The notes under the pieces are model-generated. The model searched no databases. It saw nothing but the letters and a program-made list of their open reading frames with translations, and was not told where the DNA came from. Of a stretch of 64,000 bases of DNA, positions 43,675 through 52,371 are shown one piece after another. The translations under genes were made by a program, and so were the position numbers. Position 1 is the first letter of the stretch. Each line of letters opens with the position of its first letter. The DNA is from Clostridia bacterium (GTDB lineage: Bacteria; Bacillota; Clostridia; Lachnospirales; Anaerotignaceae), in assembly GCA_022786605.1 (NCBI GenBank), contig JALFWW010000016.1:124001-188000 (forward strand). Direction: 5' to 3'.

Positions 43675-45456
43675 ATGGAAAGAACAGTGGCAACTTTGAA
43701 GGAAAGAATTCGTGCCGGCAGCGCAAAAATCCCCGCAGAAAAGGTGATTCGCGGCGGTATGCTGGTAAACGTTATGTCCAGCGAAATTTATCCCGCGGAT
43801 ATTGCCGTTTATAAAGATATGATCGCGGCAGTGGGCGATGTGGAACTTTATGTAGGTCCTGATACAGAAATCATCGACGCAACAGGCAAATATCTGGTAC
43901 CCGGTCTGATTGATGGTCATATCCACAGCGAATGCAGCAAACTGAGCATCACAAGCTATGCAAAAGCAGTTGTGCCTCACGGTACCACCAGCATGATTTC
44001 TGGTCTGGATGAATACATTTCCGTATCCAATCTGGAAGGTCTGCAGGAAATTTTCGCGGAAATCAAACAGAGTCCTTTGAAAGTGTTCTGGGGCGCTCCT
44101 TATAAAACACCTTATACTGTTCCCCAGTCTACCGTATCTTTCAACTTCAACAAAGATGTTCATGAAATGGTACAGAAATGGCCTGAATGTTATGGCGTAT
44201 GGGAAACAGTTACAGAATTCGTACAGGAAGAAGACGAAGACACACTGGGCGCCATTGCGGAAGCATACAAAAACAATCTGCCCGTATTTGGCTGCGCACC
44301 TATGGCAAGAGGCACAAAACTGAACGGCTACCTGTGCAGCGGCGTGCGTCTGGATCACGAAAGCTATGACCACGAAGAAGTTGTGGAAAAAATGCGGAAA
44401 GGTATGCACATGCTCATCCGTGAATCCTGTGTAACACATTTCCTGGCAGAAAACATCCGTGCGGTGACAGAAGTGAACCCTGCTTTCGCTCGTCGTGTAA
44501 GCTTCTGCACAGACGACGTGACAGCAACAGACATTCTGAGCAAAGGTCATCTGGATCATGTGGTACGTCTGGCAATTCAGGCTGGCGTTGACCCCAAGAC
44601 AGCTATCCAGATGGCAACCATCAACAGCGCGGAAGCATACCGCATCGACCATTTGGTTGGTTCCATCTGCCCCGGCAGAATCGCGGACATTCTGTTCGTA
44701 GACAATCTGGAAGAATTCACCGTTGCGAAAGTTATGACAAACGGTCAGATGGTAGCGGAAAACCATCACATTTCCTATGAACTGAAAGCACCTGCAAGAA
44801 GCCCTATCTTCAAAGGTCAGCTGAAATGCAAAATGACAACAAAAGAAGATTTCGAATACAAAGTGCCCATCCAGAACGGCAAAGCAAAAGTGCTGTCCAT
44901 GGATGTGAAAGGTCCCTTCGTTCGTAAGAGAAGAGATGTGGAACTGAAAGTTGTAAACGGCGTGATCCAGCCTGATACCGAACAGGATGCTATCATGGTT
45001 TCTGTTCTGGAAATATTCGGCAAAAACGGCAACAAATCTCTGGCATTCTGCTCCGGTTGGAAACTGAAAAACGGTGCTATGGCTTCTACCTGCGCACCTG
45101 ACGACAACAACCTGGTTGTTATGGGCTCCAGCGCGGAAGATATGTCCATCGCAGTGAACCATCTGATCGAACAGGGCGGCGGTCAGGTTGTTGTAGAAAA
45201 CGGCAAAGTCATCGAATTCCTGCCTCTGCCTGTAGGCGGTATCGTTAGTGACGAAGAACCTGAAGTAATCGCAGAACTGGAAAAGAAAATCGACGAAGCG
45301 GCAAGAAGAATCGGCTCCGATCTGCCTAACCCTATGATGTACATGTTCTTCCTGCCCATCACAGCAATCCCTGACTATGCGCTGACAGACGTTGGTCCTG
45401 TGGATTACTGCGCATTGACCACCTATGATCCCGTTTTGGAACTGGTAGAAGCATGA
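43675..45456 (+). CDS. Divergent adenine deaminase-family amidohydrolase
   Basis: The 593-aa protein belongs to the AdeC-type amidohydrolases. It keeps the LIDGHIHSE metal motif, CTDDVTA and a full C-terminal Ade domain. The family's DPHEI motif is replaced by GLDEY, losing its Asp and His, so activity may have shifted to another substrate. AAGGAG precedes the ATG. Its stop overlaps a potential ATG of the canonical deaminase gene next to it. A leader with a terminator upstream suggests control of both genes together. Confidence 0.85.
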   Translation: MERTVATLKERIRAGSAKIPAEKVIRGGMLVNVMSSEIYPADIAVYKDMIAAVGDVELYVGPDTEIIDATGKYLVPGLIDGHIHSECSKLSITSYAKAVVPHGTTSMISGLDEYISVSNLEGLQEIFAEIKQSPLKVFWGAPYKTPYTVPQSTVSFNFNKDVHEMVQKWPECYGVWETVTEFVQEEDEDTLGAIAEAYKNNLPVFGCAPMARGTKLNGYLCSGVRLDHESYDHEEVVEKMRKGMHMLIRESCVTHFLAENIRAVTEVNPAFARRVSFCTDDVTATDILSKGHLDHVVRLAIQAGVDPKTAIQMATINSAEAYRIDHLVGSICPGRIADILFVDNLEEFTVAKVMTNGQMVAENHHISYELKAPARSPIFKGQLKCKMTTKEDFEYKVPIQNGKAKVLSMDVKGPFVRKRRDVELKVVNGVIQPDTEQDAIMVSVLEIFGKNGNKSLAFCSGWKLKNGAMASTCAPDDNNLVVMGSSAEDMSIAVNHLIEQGGGQVVVENGKVIEFLPLPVGGIVSDEEPEVIAELEKKIDEAARRIGSDLPNPMMYMFFLPITAIPDYALTDVGPVDYCALTTYDPVLELVEA

Positions 45457-45470
45457 GAGAAGGGGTTGCC

Positions 45471-47204
45471 ATGAAGAAAGAAGAACTGAGAAAACTGATC
45501 CTCACAGCAAAAGGCGCTGTGGAAGCGGATGTTGTGATCAAGAACTGTAAAGTGGTAAACGTGTTTACTGGTGAAATCCAGGAAGGTGATATTGCTATTT
45601 CCGGCGATCAGATCGCAGGGATTGGGCAGTATCAGGGGAAAGTGGAAGTGGATGCCGGCGGCAGATATGCCGCTCCCGGCTTCATTGACAGCCATATCCA
45701 TATTGAATCTTCTTATGTAAGCCCTGAAGAACTGGGCAGACTGCTGGTGCCTCATGGCGGCTGCACCATCATCGCAGACCCTCATGAAATTGTGAACGTT
45801 ATGGGTATTCAGGCACTGGACTACATGATGGAAGCGGCAAAAAATACCAAAATGGACGTGAAATATATGCTGCCTTCCTGCGTGCCTGCCACACCTTTTG
45901 AACATGCCGGTCTGGTGCTGGGCGCGGATAAAATGGAAGAACCCATTGAACGGGAAAATATCCTGGGTCTGGGTGAATTCATGAATTTCCCCGGCGTTTT
46001 CAATGCTGATGACGATACATTGGATAAACTGATGGTTGCCAAAAACGCAGGCAAGCTCATTGACGGTCATTCTCCCGGTCTGACAGGCAAAAACCTGACG
46101 GCTTATGCCAGCGCCAGAATTCAGGGTGACCATGAATGCGCCACAGTGGAAGATATGAAAGAACGTCTTAGCTTGGGTATGTATATCCTGCTGCGGGAAG
46201 GTTCTGCCTGCCATGATCTGCGCAGACTGCTCAAAGGCGTGACACCGGAAAACAGCCGCAGATGTCTGCTGTGTTCCGATGACAGACAGCCCAAAACCAT
46301 CCTGCAGGAAGGTCATTTGGACAATCACCTGCGCATGTGCGTAGAAGAAGGCATTGACGCCATGACAGCCATTCGTATGGCAACACTGAATGCGGCAGAA
46401 TGCTTCAGACTGTACGACAGAGGTGCTATTGCTCCCGGCTATCGTGCAGACGTTGTACTGTTGGACGATCTGGAACAGTTCCATGTCCATAAAGTTTGGA
46501 TTCGCGGGGAACTGGTGGCGGAAGAAGGTAAATATCTGCCGGAATTTAAAACCCACGACATTTCCACCGTACGCAACAGTGTGCATCTGAAAGATTTCTC
46601 CGTGGATAAATTCAAAATGCATCTGAAATCCGATCATGTCCATGTGATCACTATCCAGCCCGGCGGCGTTGTGACAAAAAAAGAAACAGCTCATATTCCT
46701 GTGGAAAACGGTGAATTTGTGTTCTCTCCTGACAACGACATCGTGAAAGTTGCCGTTGTGGAACGTCACCAGATGACAGGCAATGTGGCATGTGGTTTCC
46801 TGAAAGGCTATGGCATCAAAGAAGGTGCTGTGGCGCTGTCCATTGCCCATGACTCTCATAATATCATCGTGACAGGCGTCAGCGATGAAGAAATGGCATT
46901 TGCCGTAGAAAAACTGAAAGAACAGAACGGCGGTATCGTTCTGGTGAAAAACGGCGAAGTCATCGAAAGTATGCCTATGCCCATTGCAGGGCTTATGAGC
47001 GATCAGAGCGGCGAATGGGTAAAACAGAAACTTATCGACATTCACGACAAAGCATACAGCGAATTGGGCGTAGCAGGGGATGTGGAACCCGTTATGACAC
47101 TTTGCTTCATGTCTTTGGCAGTTATCCCCGAAATCAAACTGACTGATATGGGTCTGTTTGATGTAGGCACATTCTCCTTCATTCCTGTGGAATGTGAAGC
47201 ATAA
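45471..47204 (+). CDS. ade: Adenine deaminase
   Basis: The 577-aa enzyme converts adenine to hypoxanthine and ammonia. It shows the intact motifs FIDSHIHIESS (metal-binding His pair) and ADPHEIVNVMG. CSDDRQPKT follows in the second half, with the Ade C-terminal domain. ATG 45471 has AAGGGG at 45461-45466; an upstream ATG overlapping the previous stop (45453) is possible. Together with a divergent paralogue and the PucR/permease unit 10 kb away it suggests purine use as a nitrogen source. Confidence 0.93.
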   Translation: MKKEELRKLILTAKGAVEADVVIKNCKVVNVFTGEIQEGDIAISGDQIAGIGQYQGKVEVDAGGRYAAPGFIDSHIHIESSYVSPEELGRLLVPHGGCTIIADPHEIVNVMGIQALDYMMEAAKNTKMDVKYMLPSCVPATPFEHAGLVLGADKMEEPIERENILGLGEFMNFPGVFNADDDTLDKLMVAKNAGKLIDGHSPGLTGKNLTAYASARIQGDHECATVEDMKERLSLGMYILLREGSACHDLRRLLKGVTPENSRRCLLCSDDRQPKTILQEGHLDNHLRMCVEEGIDAMTAIRMATLNAAECFRLYDRGAIAPGYRADVVLLDDLEQFHVHKVWIRGELVAEEGKYLPEFKTHDISTVRNSVHLKDFSVDKFKMHLKSDHVHVITIQPGGVVTKKETAHIPVENGEFVFSPDNDIVKVAVVERHQMTGNVACGFLKGYGIKEGAVALSIAHDSHNIIVTGVSDEEMAFAVEKLKEQNGGIVLVKNGEVIESMPMPIAGLMSDQSGEWVKQKLIDIHDKAYSELGVAGDVEPVMTLCFMSLAVIPEIKLTDMGLFDVGTFSFIPVECEA

Positions 47205-47217
47205 AACATAAAAAATC

Positions 47218-47253
47218 AGACCTCGTTTTCCTGTGGGAAGCGGGGTCTTTTTT
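47218..47253 (+). terminator. Terminator after ade
   Basis: AGACCTCGTTTTC pairs with GGGAAGCGGGGTCT, followed by TTTTTT. Confidence 0.8.
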
Positions 47254-47279
47254 GTATAAATTCCGTGGGTTTTTATACT
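47252..47279 (+). promoter_or_regulatory. Candidate promoter of the sigma factor gene
   Basis: TTGTAT (47252-47257), 16 bp, TATACT (47274-47279). It starts at the end of the preceding terminator. Confidence 0.45.
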
Positions 47280-47335
47280 GTTGTGTGTAGAATAAGATAG
47301 AAGGATAAAACGGGAACAGTGAAAGGGGGAACGGT

Positions 47336-47866
47336 ATGAAAGAAGCGGAAATCATTGCGGGGCTAAGAGATGGGGATAGTCAAGCGGTGGAAACACTAAT
47401 GCAGCAGTATGGTCCTTTCCTGCGGTATATTCTGGCACCAATCCTGCCTAATGCCGGTGAACGGGAAGAATGCTTTTCGGAAGTCATTGCACGCATCTGG
47501 CAGAAGCAGGCACAGTATGACCCTGAAAAAGGCTCCTGGAAAAGCTGGATGGCAGCCATTGCGAGGAACGCAGCACTCAATTGGAACAGAACCCGGAAAC
47601 AGACGGAACCGTTATCGGAAGAAATACCCGCAGATACTATGGCGCCGGAAGATATTCTGCTACGGAAAGAACGGCAAAAAGCATTGGAACAGGCGCTGCT
47701 GCAAGTATCCTGCCAGGAACGGTTGCTTTTTTACAGAAAGTATTACTATCTGCAATCCACGGCGCAGATTGCCAGAGAACTTGGCATGACGGAACGGGCT
47801 GTGGAGGGAAAACTTTATCGCTTGAAAAAGAAATTACGGAATTTGTTAGGAGGGGATACGGTATGA
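47336..47866 (+). CDS. ECF-type RNA polymerase sigma factor
   Basis: The 176-aa protein has sigma region 2 (about 20-85, with EECFSEVIARIWQKQAQYDP and GSWKSWMAAIARNAALNWNR) and region 4 (about 115-170, STAQIARELGMTERAVEGKLYRLKKKL). Region 3 is absent, as in extracytoplasmic-function sigma factors. AAGGGGG precedes the ATG. It overlaps a membrane protein gene by 4 bp, the usual layout of a sigma factor with its anti-sigma partner. Confidence 0.9.
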   Translation: MKEAEIIAGLRDGDSQAVETLMQQYGPFLRYILAPILPNAGEREECFSEVIARIWQKQAQYDPEKGSWKSWMAAIARNAALNWNRTRKQTEPLSEEIPADTMAPEDILLRKERQKALEQALLQVSCQERLLFYRKYYYLQSTAQIARELGMTERAVEGKLYRLKKKLRNLLGGDTV

Positions 47867-48582
47867 AAGAAAGAATAGAAGAAAATGGATTTGATATGTG
47901 GCTGGAATCCAGTGTGCCAGAAATCCTGCCTGATGATATCGTGAAACAGGTTACACCATGGAAAAAAGCCGTGGGACAGGTGTTGGCAGGTTTTGTTATG
48001 ACTTCTCTTTCTCTGGATGTTTTTTACTTGGATATGATCCTTCCGGCAGTTGGTTATTTGCTTTCTTTCTGGGGTTTTTCTGCAATTTTTCGGGAAAATT
48101 GCTGGTTTCGTATCTGCGGCGGCATTACGGCTGTAAGAGGGCTGTTTTTTCTGGTGAAATTGCTGCTCCCAGCAGAGGTTTTTCTGGAATTGGTTTATAC
48201 AAAGACAGCTTTTCTCATTGCTGCCGGATTTTATACTTATGGAGTTTTTGCTTTTCTTCTTTTCTTTTGGCTGGGACTGCGGGCAGTGCGGCAAAAAGCA
48301 GGATTTCCACCTGGTGCCAAAGGGGCAATGGTTTTGATGCTGTGGTATCTGGTGTTTTATTCGCTGCGGATGTTTTTTGGTTATTTAGGATTGCTGCTAC
48401 CCATTGCATTGTTTGTGGTGTATGTTTTTGCGGTTCAGAGCATCGTAAATATCATGAAGGAATTGGAGGATGCGGGATATGTCATGGATATTGCACCAAC
48501 AAAAATTCCTAAACAGCTCAGCGGCACTGGTATTCTGGGGTTGTTTCTTCTAACAGAATTGCTGGGTATATTCCTTTTTTAA
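47863..48582 (+). CDS. Polytopic membrane protein, candidate anti-sigma factor
   Basis: The 239-aa protein has a soluble N-terminal part of about 45 residues (KERIEENGFDMWLESSVPEILPDD) and about six hydrophobic segments. I see no zinc-binding His/Cys motif typical of ZAS anti-sigma domains. The 4-bp ATGA overlap with the ECF sigma gene argues that it holds the sigma factor at the membrane. A ribosome site AGGAGGGG is at 47849-47856. An unrelated role cannot be excluded. Confidence 0.7.
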   Translation: MKERIEENGFDMWLESSVPEILPDDIVKQVTPWKKAVGQVLAGFVMTSLSLDVFYLDMILPAVGYLLSFWGFSAIFRENCWFRICGGITAVRGLFFLVKLLLPAEVFLELVYTKTAFLIAAGFYTYGVFAFLLFFWLGLRAVRQKAGFPPGAKGAMVLMLWYLVFYSLRMFFGYLGLLLPIALFVVYVFAVQSIVNIMKELEDAGYVMDIAPTKIPKQLSGTGILGLFLLTELLGIFLF

Positions 48583-48667
48583 CTTTCCTTGCTTTCTGCG
48601 AAAATCATCATATTCAACAGAATCCTGTTATGCTACAATAAAGAAAAAGGCAGAAGGGGGCGCAGAT

Positions 48668-49234
48668 ATGCGGGATGAAGCGTGGATAGAAGCAGGAAAA
48701 CGAATGATACTCCGACAATTTTATATCAGGGAATCTATGCGCATTTTTCTCATGTTTGTCATGTGCATAGTGGTCAGTATCCTGTGGGCAATAAGTACGG
48801 GACAAATGGTGGTTTTTCTCATAGCCATTGGGATTACAACCCTTGCGGTACTGCGGATGGTGACCATTGGCAGCAGAGAATTTCGCAATGCCTTTGCAGA
48901 CTTATATCCTCCCAGACAGGAGCAAATCATTGTGGATTATTTGCAGCCCCATACCATTTATCGGCTTTTTGGCGGGGAAGTCCACATACTTTCTGATGCT
49001 ATGATTTGTCGGAGTGGTGCAAAACTGCTGCTCATACTGCCAGAGGAGGTGGATGTGATCAAGACCATGAAATACAGCGGAGAGAGCGCTTTTGTCCGCG
49101 GCGTTTGGATCACAATGGATACCATGAAAAAGTATCGGCTGGAATTTACGGCAGGACAGCAGCAAAACATCAAACATATCGTCATGTGGCTGAAGCACAA
49201 AAAGCCGGAGATTACATGGCAGAAAAATTCCTGA
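48668..49234 (+). CDS. YcxB-like membrane protein of unknown function
   Basis: The 188-aa protein has two adjacent membrane helices (about 25-45 and 47-63) followed by a beta-rich cytoplasmic domain, the general layout of YcxB-type proteins. No catalytic motif is visible. AGAAGGGGG precedes the ATG. It stands alone between the sigma/anti-sigma pair and a terminator. Confidence 0.65.
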   Translation: MRDEAWIEAGKRMILRQFYIRESMRIFLMFVMCIVVSILWAISTGQMVVFLIAIGITTLAVLRMVTIGSREFRNAFADLYPPRQEQIIVDYLQPHTIYRLFGGEVHILSDAMICRSGAKLLLILPEEVDVIKTMKYSGESAFVRGVWITMDTMKKYRLEFTAGQQQNIKHIVMWLKHKKPEITWQKNS

Positions 49235-49241
49235 TAAAAAG

Positions 49242-49281
49242 AAAGCTGAAATCTTTGCAGTATAAAAGATTTCAGCTTTTT
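49242..49281. terminator. Convergent terminator
   Basis: AAAGCTGAAATCTTT pairs with AAAGATTTCAGCTTT with T-tails on both strands. Confidence 0.85.
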
Positions 49282-49291
49282 GTTGTGTTTT

Positions 49292-49741
49292 TTATTCTTG
49301 ATGCTGGGCAAGAAAAATTTCCAAAGACTTTTGAAATGCCGCGTCCTGTTCTGGTGTACGTTTTTTGATATGACCGCCGCGGCTTTTTTTCTGGCGGCGC
49401 ATTTCCCGGGAAATATGGCGCTCAAAGAGCATACGGTCGATGGTATCGTTGCCGTAGAAAAATCCATTGGGATGGAGCACCACGGCACCTTTTGTAAGAA
49501 ACAGTGTGGCAAGACCATAGTCGGAGGTGACGCACAAATCTTGTTTCTGTGCCAAATTTGCCAGCACCAGATCGGCACTGTCAGCGCCTTTGTCCACAGT
49601 TTTGACGGTGACGAAAGGTTCTTCATAGAAAAGCTGGTGGGCAACGTCGCAAACCATCAGCACTTCTTTTTCATATTTCTTTGCGGCCCTAACGATGATT
49701 TCTTTTACGGGGCATGCGTCTGCGTCAACAAGGATTTTCAT
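49292..49741 (-). CDS. YaiI/YqxD family protein (DUF188)
   Basis: The 149-aa protein starts with the DUF188 signature KILVDADACPVKE and carries GADSADL and ICVTSDYGLA-like stretches (LCVTSDYGLATL) of a PIN-like fold. Function is not established. It overlaps the upstream acetyltransferase gene by 4 bp, so they form a two-gene unit. Confidence 0.9.
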   Translation of the reverse strand: MKILVDADACPVKEIIVRAAKKYEKEVLMVCDVAHQLFYEEPFVTVKTVDKGADSADLVLANLAQKQDLCVTSDYGLATLFLTKGAVVLHPNGFFYGNDTIDRMLFERHISREMRRQKKSRGGHIKKRTPEQDAAFQKSLEIFLAQHQE

Positions 49742-50223
49742 TTTTCTTCTCCTTTCTGGGGAGGGTTCAATGTGCGCCGGAAATAGAGCACATCATCCAT
49801 GGGATTTTCGTAATAGGCAGGGATTTCTACAAAATCATTTCTGCGGTACAGACGGATGGCGCTTTCCATAGGCAAAAGGGTGTCCAGAACCATTTCTTCA
49901 TACCCGTCTGCCGCTGCCAGATTTACGATTTCTGTCAGCAAAGCCTGTCCTACGCCTTCTTTACGATAGGCGGGTACTACGTACAGCCGCTTCATTTCAC
50001 AGCGGGAAGAAGTGTGACGACAGTAAGCTACACAGCCCACAATGTCACCATCATCCGCAACAGCCGCCAGAAGCCTGCCTGTGGGAAATCCGTATTTTTT
50101 CTGGAGGTCAGCCAGTTCCGTGTTGAGATTTTGAAAAGATAAATCCCGTCCCAGACTGTCAGTATATGCTTGAATCAAACCTTTGACTTTTGTCAAATAT
50201 GTAAAGCCATCTTGAATTTTCAT
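49738..50223 (-). CDS. GNAT-family N-acetyltransferase
   Basis: The 161-aa enzyme has the GNAT fold with the acetyl-CoA pyrophosphate loop in VVPAYRKEGVGQALL (about 95-110). The C-terminal ALNW-type region reads RLYRRNDFVEIPAYYEN. The substrate is unknown. It has its own start with AAAGGAG upstream, and is co-translated with the DUF188 gene. Confidence 0.87.
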   Translation of the reverse strand: MKIQDGFTYLTKVKGLIQAYTDSLGRDLSFQNLNTELADLQKKYGFPTGRLLAAVADDGDIVGCVAYCRHTSSRCEMKRLYVVPAYRKEGVGQALLTEIVNLAAADGYEEMVLDTLLPMESAIRLYRRNDFVEIPAYYENPMDDVLYFRRTLNPPQKGEEK

Positions 50224-50299
50224 GGGGACAACTCCTTTGAAAATGATTTTTTTCTATTATATGACAGGGGCGGTTTTTTCACAAGGGATGGAATGGGAC

Positions 50300-50328
50300 T
50301 TTACGAATGGAGAGAAGAAAAGTATAAT
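50300..50328 (+). promoter_or_regulatory. Promoter of the DUF1667 gene
   Basis: TTTACG (50300-50305), 17 bp, TATAAT (50323-50328). It excludes the longer upstream open frame. Confidence 0.6.
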
Positions 50329-50367
50329 GAGTACGTCAAAAGATTTTTGGCAGGAAGGAATATGAAT

Positions 50368-50715
50368 ATGAAGAAAGAACAGCTGACTTGTCGTGGATGC
50401 GGAAATGGATGTTTTCTGGAAGCAGTCCATGATGGGGATACATTGATAGAATTGGCGGGAAATTGTTGTGACGGTGGAAGACGCTATGTGGAAGAACAGC
50501 TTCTGAAAAGTTATTTGCAGACGGTTTTGTCTACAGTTGATGGTAGAGAAGTGCGGGTCATTTCCAAAGAAAAAGTGTCTCAGCCCATCCGTCTGCGTTG
50601 TCTGAAGGCGCTGGAAGGCATTGTGCTGGAAACGCCTGTTATCAAAGGTGAGATGCTGCTTTGCGATGCAGCGGATACTGGCGTGGATATGATAGCGGCG
50701 GAAAATTTGTTTTAA
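50368..50715 (+). CDS. DUF1667 family Cys-rich protein
   Basis: The 115-aa protein begins KKEQLTCRGCGNGCFL, giving a CXXCXXXC cluster, and has a further Cys pair in AGNCCDGGRRY. DUF1667 proteins usually accompany anaerobic glycerol-3-phosphate dehydrogenase or related FAD oxidoreductases, where a metal or iron-sulphur role is supposed. No such partner is adjacent. ATG 50368 is chosen over 50362 for its distance from AGGAAGG. Confidence 0.8.
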   Translation: MKKEQLTCRGCGNGCFLEAVHDGDTLIELAGNCCDGGRRYVEEQLLKSYLQTVLSTVDGREVRVISKEKVSQPIRLRCLKALEGIVLETPVIKGEMLLCDAADTGVDMIAAENLF

Positions 50716-50727
50716 GAGGTGAGAAAC

Positions 50728-51495
50728 GTGATACGGTTTTATGGAGAAAAACCATATAGAGCGGCGGTGATCCATGGCGGTCCCGGAGATATTGGGGGTA
50801 TGCGTCCTGTTGCGGAGCGGCTGGGAAAAATCTGCGGCGTCATGGAACCCATACAGTCACAGTATACGACCATTGCATTGGTTATGGAGCTGCGCCGGCA
50901 GTTGGGACTTCATATTAAGGAGCCCATCACGCTCATTGGGCATTCTTGGGGAGCGTGGCTGTCTTTATTGGTGGCATCCTGCTATCCTTTTCTGGTGGAA
51001 CGGGTGGTGCTGGTTGGCTGTCCGCCCTTGGAGGAAAATTATGGAGGCCATATTCATGAACGGCGGATGAAACGCCTTTCTAAGGAAGAACAAGAACGCT
51101 TTATTTGGTATATGAATCATATGGCTGTAATTTCTGAAGATGGATGGGAAGACTTGCGGCAGTTGATGATCAAAGCGGACCATTATGCTCAGAAACCCAA
51201 TGCGGCTTCTTATGCCCACATGGACGGGAAAATGTATGAGCGGGTATGGCCAGAAGCCATAGAAATGCGGCGAAGCGGCAATCTGATGCGGTACATCCAG
51301 TCTGTTGCCTGCCCAATATATATCGTTCATGGGGACTATGATCCCCATCCTTTAGAGGGCATCATCAATCCGCTGGACAGTCTGTGCATTCCTTATCGTA
51401 TGCAGATATTGCAAAAATGCGGACATGCACCTTTTGATGAAAAATATGCCGAAGAACGGTTTTATCAAATTCTGGAACAGATTTTGCGCAGTTAA
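50728..51495 (+). CDS. Alpha/beta hydrolase
   Basis: The 255-aa hydrolase has HGGPGDIGG (oxyanion loop), nucleophile Ser in GHSWGAW, the acidic residue in VHGDYDPH and the catalytic His in CGHAPF. The HGGPG loop resembles proline iminopeptidase-like enzymes, but the substrate is open. The GTG at 50728 is preferred to the earlier GTG at 50719, which lies in the AGAGGTGA ribosome site. It is 12 bp behind the DUF1667 gene. Confidence 0.85.
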   Translation: MIRFYGEKPYRAAVIHGGPGDIGGMRPVAERLGKICGVMEPIQSQYTTIALVMELRRQLGLHIKEPITLIGHSWGAWLSLLVASCYPFLVERVVLVGCPPLEENYGGHIHERRMKRLSKEEQERFIWYMNHMAVISEDGWEDLRQLMIKADHYAQKPNAASYAHMDGKMYERVWPEAIEMRRSGNLMRYIQSVACPIYIVHGDYDPHPLEGIINPLDSLCIPYRMQILQKCGHAPFDEKYAEERFYQILEQILRS

Positions 51496-51497
51496 AG

Positions 51498-51546
51498 AAA
51501 AAACGGAAATCTCCTTTGCGATAAAAGAAGATTTCCGTTATTTTTA
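51498..51546. terminator. Convergent terminator
   Basis: AACGGAAATCT pairs with AGATTTCCGTT, with T/A runs on both sides. Confidence 0.8.
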
Positions 51547-51554
51547 TAGAAAAA

Positions 51555-52193
51555 TTAGAAGCCCATGTCTTCGCCTACCAGAATCACTTTGATTCTCTTA
51601 GCGGGGCGGCAAAGACGAGTGATGAGGATTTCGTTGCAGATACATTCTTCGGAAGTGCAGTTGTGGCATCTGCCTGTACTTGCGCAGGGTGTTTTGCCCA
51701 TAAAACGCATGCTGTTTACAGGTGCGGCATAACCGCGTACACGTTTGACCGCAGCATCCACGTCTTTGGCAACTTTGTTCATGCCGCAGATAACGATGAC
51801 GTTTTTGGGACCAAAGCAGATGGCAGCAACACGGTTGCCTGTTCCGTCGATGTTGACCATGATGCCGTCTTCAGAAATGGCGTTTGTGCTGGTCAGATAG
51901 TAGTCCACCAACAGACCTTTGCGGTGCAGTTCAGCCACTTCTGCGGGGTTTTTGCCTAAATCGCGGTCGATGACTTCATAATCGCCTTCGTGAAGGGCTT
52001 TTGTCAGACCCATTTCACGAATGGTTGTGGAACCGCCCCAGGATACGGAACTTTTTTCGGGAATCAGAGAAACCGCTTTTTCCAGCGCTTCTGCGGCTGT
52101 GGGACAGTAATATGCTTCAAAGTGACGTTTTTCCAGATTTTCAACCAGTGTTTTGCCTAATAATTCATTGCGTATTTCCTTGGGTGTAGCCAT
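51555..52193 (-). CDS. LUD domain (DUF162) protein
   Basis: The 212-aa single-domain LUD protein is related to LutC of lactate oxidation. It shows SWGGSTTIREMGL and AISEDGIMVNIDGTGNRVAA. A Cys-rich stretch follows near the C-terminus (CASTGRCHNCTSEECIC). The Cys cluster suggests an iron-sulphur site, which differs from plain LutC. No lutA/lutB is adjacent. ATG 52193 follows AAGGAG. Confidence 0.87.
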   Translation of the reverse strand: MATPKEIRNELLGKTLVENLEKRHFEAYYCPTAAEALEKAVSLIPEKSSVSWGGSTTIREMGLTKALHEGDYEVIDRDLGKNPAEVAELHRKGLLVDYYLTSTNAISEDGIMVNIDGTGNRVAAICFGPKNVIVICGMNKVAKDVDAAVKRVRGYAAPVNSMRFMGKTPCASTGRCHNCTSEECICNEILITRLCRPAKRIKVILVGEDMGF

Positions 52194-52306
52194 GGAACAA
52201 GACTCCTTTCCAGATGTAAATTCTTTTGTAAACAACTTTATTTTAGCACAAAGAGGAAAACAGGCATAGCTTTTTTTATTTTTTTACAAAAGCTCGTCTG
52301 TTTTTC

Positions 52307-52336
52307 TTGCAAAAGCGGAAGGTGCTGGTTTATCAT
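52307..52336 (+). promoter_or_regulatory. Promoter of the RNA methyltransferase gene
   Basis: TTGCAA (52307-52312), 18 bp, TATCAT (52331-52336). Confidence 0.5.
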
Positions 52337-52371
52337 AGAGATACTGAGGTTTTGAAGTAAGGAGAAGAAAT

